DNA of 64,000 nt from Stigonema ocellatum SAG 48.90 = DSM 106950. Lineage in GTDB: Bacteria; Cyanobacteriota; Cyanobacteriia; Cyanobacteriales; Nostocaceae. The notes below the pieces were generated by a model. That model had not been told where the DNA came from. It made no database searches and was given only the letters and a program-made list of their open reading frames with translations. Position numbers and translations under genes: made by a program. The stretch is taken from NCBI GenBank assembly GCA_016903675.1, contig JADQBA010000019.1, positions 31,794-95,793 of the forward strand. The letters run 5' to 3'. Of this stretch, positions 61,236 through 64,000 are shown piece by piece (the stretch's first letter is position 1; every line of letters begins with the position of its first letter).

Positions 61236-62384
61236 GTGGCTACTGTAACTGTTGATGCTATTCTTGACCGTGCCCTCTTGGGTTATGATTTGTCTCCCCA
61301 AGAGGGAGTATTTTTGTTAAAACAGACAGACAAGAACGCGATCGCTGCCATTCGCGCTACATCTGACAACCTACGTCAACAGCAAGCGGGCGACTTAGTT
61401 ACCTACGTCATTAACCGTAATATTAATTTTACTAACATTTGTGAGCAGCATTGTAGTTTCTGTGCATTCCGCCGAGATGAAGGAGATACAGGTGCTTACT
61501 GGTTAGATTGGGAGCAAATCTCGGCAAAGGTCAAAGATGCAGTGCGGCGGGGTGCGACGGAAATTTGTATGCAGGGGGGATTGAACCTACAAGCCAAGAT
61601 AAACGGCAAATCTTTGCCTTATTACCTCAAGTTAGTGGAAACCATTAAGCAAGAATTTCCCCAGCTGCATCTACACGCTTTTTCTCCCCAGGAAGTACAA
61701 TTTATAGCTAGACTTGACGGACTTGAGTATGCTGATGTCATGACTGCATTGAAAAATGCTGGTCTTGACTCAATGCCAGGAACAGCAGCTGAAATATTGG
61801 ACGATCAGGTGCGACGTATTCTGTGTCCAGAGAAAATTGACACAGCGACTTGGCTCTCAATTGTGAGTACAGCTCACAAATTAGGCTTGCACACCACCAG
61901 CACAATGCTATCGGGGCATATTGAGACAAAAGAACAACAGATCAAGCATTTGGAAAAATTGCGATCGCTTCAACAAACTGCCATCAATCGAGAATATCCG
62001 GCTCGTATTACTGAGTTTATTTTATTACCATTCGTTGGTCAAGAAGCACCAAAACCCTTACGCCACCGTGTGGGACGAGATCAGCCCATTTTAGCAGATG
62101 CACTGCTTCTGACCGCTGTAGCGCGGATTTTCTTAGGAAATTGGATTCCTAACCATCAACCAAGTTGGGTAAAACTAGGGCTCGAATGTGCGACAGAAGC
62201 CTTAGTTTGGGGCTGCAACGACATCGGTGGCACATTAATGGAGGAACACATCACCACAATGGCAGGTGCTTTAGGTGGCACCTGCATGGAAGTAGAAACC
62301 TTGGAAGCTGCTATTACTGCCATAAAACGACCCTATCAACAACGAGACACTCTTTATCGGAGAATTATGAATTATGAATTATGA
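61236..62384 (+). CDS. cofH: 7,8-didemethyl-8-hydroxy-5-deazariboflavin (FO) synthase subunit 2
   Basis: Starts GTG (MATVTVDAILDRALLGYDLS). The 382-residue radical SAM protein has CEQHCSFCAF (Cys69, Cys73, Cys76), GATEICMQGGLNLQ, MPGTAAEILDDQVRRILCPE and HTTSTMLSGHIET, all CofH features. CofH with CofG builds the deazaflavin FO, used by some cyanobacteria as a photolyase antenna. cofG is not in the window. The last residues (RRIMNYEL) are read from GAATTAT repeats, so the C-terminus has been reshaped by repeat DNA. Confidence 0.9.
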   Translation: MATVTVDAILDRALLGYDLSPQEGVFLLKQTDKNAIAAIRATSDNLRQQQAGDLVTYVINRNINFTNICEQHCSFCAFRRDEGDTGAYWLDWEQISAKVKDAVRRGATEICMQGGLNLQAKINGKSLPYYLKLVETIKQEFPQLHLHAFSPQEVQFIARLDGLEYADVMTALKNAGLDSMPGTAAEILDDQVRRILCPEKIDTATWLSIVSTAHKLGLHTTSTMLSGHIETKEQQIKHLEKLRSLQQTAINREYPARITEFILLPFVGQEAPKPLRHRVGRDQPILADALLLTAVARIFLGNWIPNHQPSWVKLGLECATEALVWGCNDIGGTLMEEHITTMAGALGGTCMEVETLEAAITAIKRPYQQRDTLYRRIMNYEL

Positions 62385-62502
62385 ATTAACTCCCCACTCC
62401 CCATTCCCCACTCCCCCACTCCCCCACTCCCCATTCCCCACTCCCCCACTCCCCCACTCCCCATTCCCCACTCCCCATTCCCCACTCCCCATTCCCCACT
62501 CT
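62364..62502. repeat. GAATTAT and (CCCCATTCCCCACT)n tandem repeats
   Basis: GAATTAT units overlap the end of cofH and are followed by more than 100 bp of CCCCACT/CCCCATT units up to the psb27 leader. Confidence 0.85.
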
Positions 62503-62570
62503 TAATGCTCTATGTGATACAAATCCGGGATAGGATGGACGTTATTTACGTATCGTTTCACTTAATGCGT

Positions 62571-62969
62571 ATGAAGCGTTATTGGTCACATCTGCTTTCC
62601 CTGGTTTTAGTTCTAGTTATCGGCTTAATGGGCTGTTCCTCCAGTCCGGATGGTTTAACAGGGAATTATCAACAAGACACCTTGAGTGTAGTCAATACTT
62701 TGAGAAGTGCTCTAGAGCTACCACAAGATTCACCAGACAAAGGAGCAGTTCAATCAGAAGCACGTCGAAAAATTAATGACTTTGCAGCTCGCTATCAGCG
62801 AGATAGTGCTGTTTCTAGTCTAAATTCCTTTACCACTATGCGAACAGCCCTCAACTCCCTAGCCGGACACTACAGTTCTTACCCAAATCGTCCGGTACCA
62901 CAAAAACTCAAGGATCGTCTACAACAGGAGTTCCAGCAGGTAGAATCCGCGCTCAAGCGTGGCGGTTGA
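62571..62969 (+). CDS. psb27: Photosystem II assembly lipoprotein Psb27
   Basis: From ATG at 62571 (MKRYWSHLLSLVLVLVIGLM) the product has 132 residues; in-frame upstream ATGs lack family sequence. The lipobox LMGC puts Cys21 at the mature end. The four-helix Psb27 part follows: YQQDTLSVVNTLRSALELPQ, EARRKINDFAARYQRD, LNSFTTMRTALNSLAGHYSS, LKDRLQQEFQQVESALKRG. Psb27 binds CP43 on the lumen side during photosystem II assembly and repair. It is a single gene. Confidence 0.93.
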   Translation: MKRYWSHLLSLVLVLVIGLMGCSSSPDGLTGNYQQDTLSVVNTLRSALELPQDSPDKGAVQSEARRKINDFAARYQRDSAVSSLNSFTTMRTALNSLAGHYSSYPNRPVPQKLKDRLQQEFQQVESALKRGG

Positions 62970-62991
62970 CTGTTTGCTTAGTAAAGTCAAC

Positions 62992-63022
62992 AGTCAAGAG
63001 TCGAAAGTTTCGACTCTTGACT
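62992..63022. terminator. Perfect hairpin after psb27
   Basis: AGTCAAGAGTCGAAA and TTTCGACTCTTGACT, 15-bp arms around one central base, 22 bp after the psb27 stop. It has no T-run but is well placed to end the transcript. Confidence 0.5.
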
Positions 63023-63138
63023 ACTTACAGCAATAGAAGCAGAAAGCCCACGAGCATAAGGGTGACTTAGGAACCCTCATGCGTCCTTATAGGCGTGGGA
63101 TGAATGCGTTGCAACTTTAGTTGCCTTCAATATTCTTA

Positions 63139-63525
63139 TCGGGTCTTTTGGTTGGCGATGTATTTCTTGATACTTTCCGATGACGCAGACGGAAGAAGAC
63201 TCGCTACCGCTTCGCTATCACCAGCCGTTCTGTCAAAAGTAACTCCTCCTCCACATTGAAGGCAGTTTCAACCTTGTGTGGAAACAATGAGTCTTAACAC
63301 TCTAGATGTATACCCTTTCAACCTAAACATTATTTGGTAGCAGCGCAAGTGTCGGTGGGCAACTCAAGAATAAATGTACGTGGTCGGGCATCAATTAGGA
63401 GCTACAAATACACTCTAACTCTAAAGTTTTCTCGTAAAGCAACTCCTCTAAGCACTTTGCAACTAAGTCGTGCAACACCTTTTTTCTTCGTTTTGGTATC
63501 CAAACGAAGTGGTAATTAATCAAGG
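63139..63525 (-). pseudogene. IS200-type tnpA (Y1 HUH transposase), decayed
   Basis: Fragments in order: INYHFVWIPKRRKKVLHDLV, LMPDHVHLFLSCPPTLA (HUH motif), LPSMWRRSYF and SSESIKKYIANQKTR. They are separated by at least three stops and a deletion of the middle part. It cannot be active. Confidence 0.75.
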
Positions 63526-63652
63526 AGACCGATGAAGTCTAGTGTCTATATTTGCTAACCATATATAAAGTTTTCGTAAAATTATGGTCAATAACCTCTG
63601 TGCATCAACCATAGCATGCTAAATTAGATTTGTAATAAAAAAACCAAAGAGG

Positions 63653-64000
63653 GTGAGGGAAATATTTCTTAGTTATGTCTACAAGTTGCGTACATCTGAT
63701 GAGCAGTCAGCCAAGATGGACTCTTGGTTAGACATGCTAAGAGCGAGTTATAACTATAATTTGCGTGATAGAATCGACACTTATTATTCAAGATTTATCT
63801 TTGGTGATTACTGCGAACTAGTGACATTTGCTGAAATATGTCCATTAACTTGTTTGGTAGGTAGTGCCAGCGGTTATCCTTGGAAAATATCTGGCGCTGC
63901 CAAGGTCAAGAAGCTAGAAGACAATGGAATATTTGGTGATTACTGCGAACTAGAGTCCCAAAAACTAGTGAAACAGGATCAAATTAAGCCCAAGCTAAGG
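63653..64000 (+). CDS. tnpB: TnpB, N-terminal part (cut by window end)
   Basis: From GTG at 63653 the frame stays open for 116 codons to the edge: YVYKLRTSDEQSAKMDSWLD, MLRASYNYNLRDRIDTYYSR, then YCELVTFAEICPLTCLVGSA and SGYPWK. This is the N-terminal part of the cyanobacterial TnpB type with a YCEL...CPLTC insert. The stretch coding for IFGDYCEL occurs twice (63800-63823, 63930-63953), an internal duplication. RuvC residues lie beyond the window, so activity cannot be judged. Confidence 0.65.
   Translation, partial: MREIFLSYVYKLRTSDEQSAKMDSWLDMLRASYNYNLRDRIDTYYSRFIFGDYCELVTFAEICPLTCLVGSASGYPWKISGAAKVKKLEDNGIFGDYCELESQKLVKQDQIKPKLR

Larger units (their letters stand above)
63047..64000. mobile_element. 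IS605-type element, running out of the window
   Basis: Consists of a presumed left-end hairpin (CCCACG at 63047-63052 with CGTGGG at 63094-63099 and CTTATAGG between), a decayed tnpA on the minus strand and the start of tnpB on the plus strand. Divergent tnpA/tnpB is the IS605 layout. Confidence 0.65.

Noticed and set aside
61052..61255. Collagen-like Gly-Asp-Lys open frame
   Set aside because: It comes from a 9-bp repeat that is open in several frames and overlaps the start of cofH; no signal peptide or ribosome binding site.
1..64000. tRNA or rRNA genes
   Set aside because: A scan by eye for GGTTCRANYCC arms with matching acceptor stems gave only matches inside coding remnants.

Overview
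The window is chromosomal DNA of a filamentous, probably Nostocales-type, cyanobacterium. The signs are a Psb27 lipoprotein, SLH-OprB iron-uptake porin, SphR-SphS-PhoU phosphate genes, DUF2499/DUF3593/DUF2232/DUF3318 proteins known mainly from cyanobacteria, many GCGATCGC (HIP1) sites and very many short tandem repeats between genes (GGAGTTA, AATTCAT, CCCCACT types). No rRNA, tRNA or CRISPR array was seen.

Layout. 0-13.3 kb: end of a two-partner-secretion exoprotein, an L,D-transpeptidase, DUF2232 and CobT-like proteins, a row of solute-binding lipoprotein - pxpB - pxpC - EamA transporter, and a U32 peptidase family gene. 13.4-23 kb is an accessory region: an SMC-like ATPase plus TOPRIM protein pair (possible defence module), several toxin-antitoxin genes (DUF433/DUF5615 and ParDE apparently whole, VapBC and UPF0175/DUF3368 with broken toxins), an NDH-2 gene, transposable elements with clear target duplications and several gene remnants. 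23-27.5 kb: a double-glycine leader peptide gene divergent from an adenylation-carrier-condensation protein. This pair lies between two decayed copies of a dGTPase gene, one of which the NRPS gene truncates.

27.5-36.6 kb is mostly housekeeping: Uma2, aldo/keto reductase, bifunctional nuclease, ribE, PhyH, M23 peptidase, birA, pgeF and rubrerythrin. 36.7-41.9 kb is again accessory: remnants, an XRE regulator facing a 334-codon gene cut by an IS1341-type tnpB element, and another Uma2. 42-46.5 kb holds csaB, an amidase, DUF2499, DUF3593 and hisA. 47.6-49.8 kb encodes two tandem coiled-coil paralogues. 50.2-56.1 kb has sphR-sphS-phoU, a Crp/Fnr regulator and a porin. 56.8-63 kb has a zinc-ribbon protein, DUF3318, a large NCS1-permease/histidine-kinase fusion, cofH and psb27. 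The window ends in an IS605-type element with a dead tnpA and the start of tnpB.

The most unusual items are the permease-kinase fusion (58.1-61.0 kb), the leader peptide/NRPS pair with its repeated operator-like motif (23.0-26.7 kb), the ATPase/TOPRIM pair (13.7-15.5 kb), three small elements with CAATAC ends and exact 10-bp target duplications, and repeats inserted in frame inside cobT-like and U32 genes. All family names come from reading motifs; no database search was possible.
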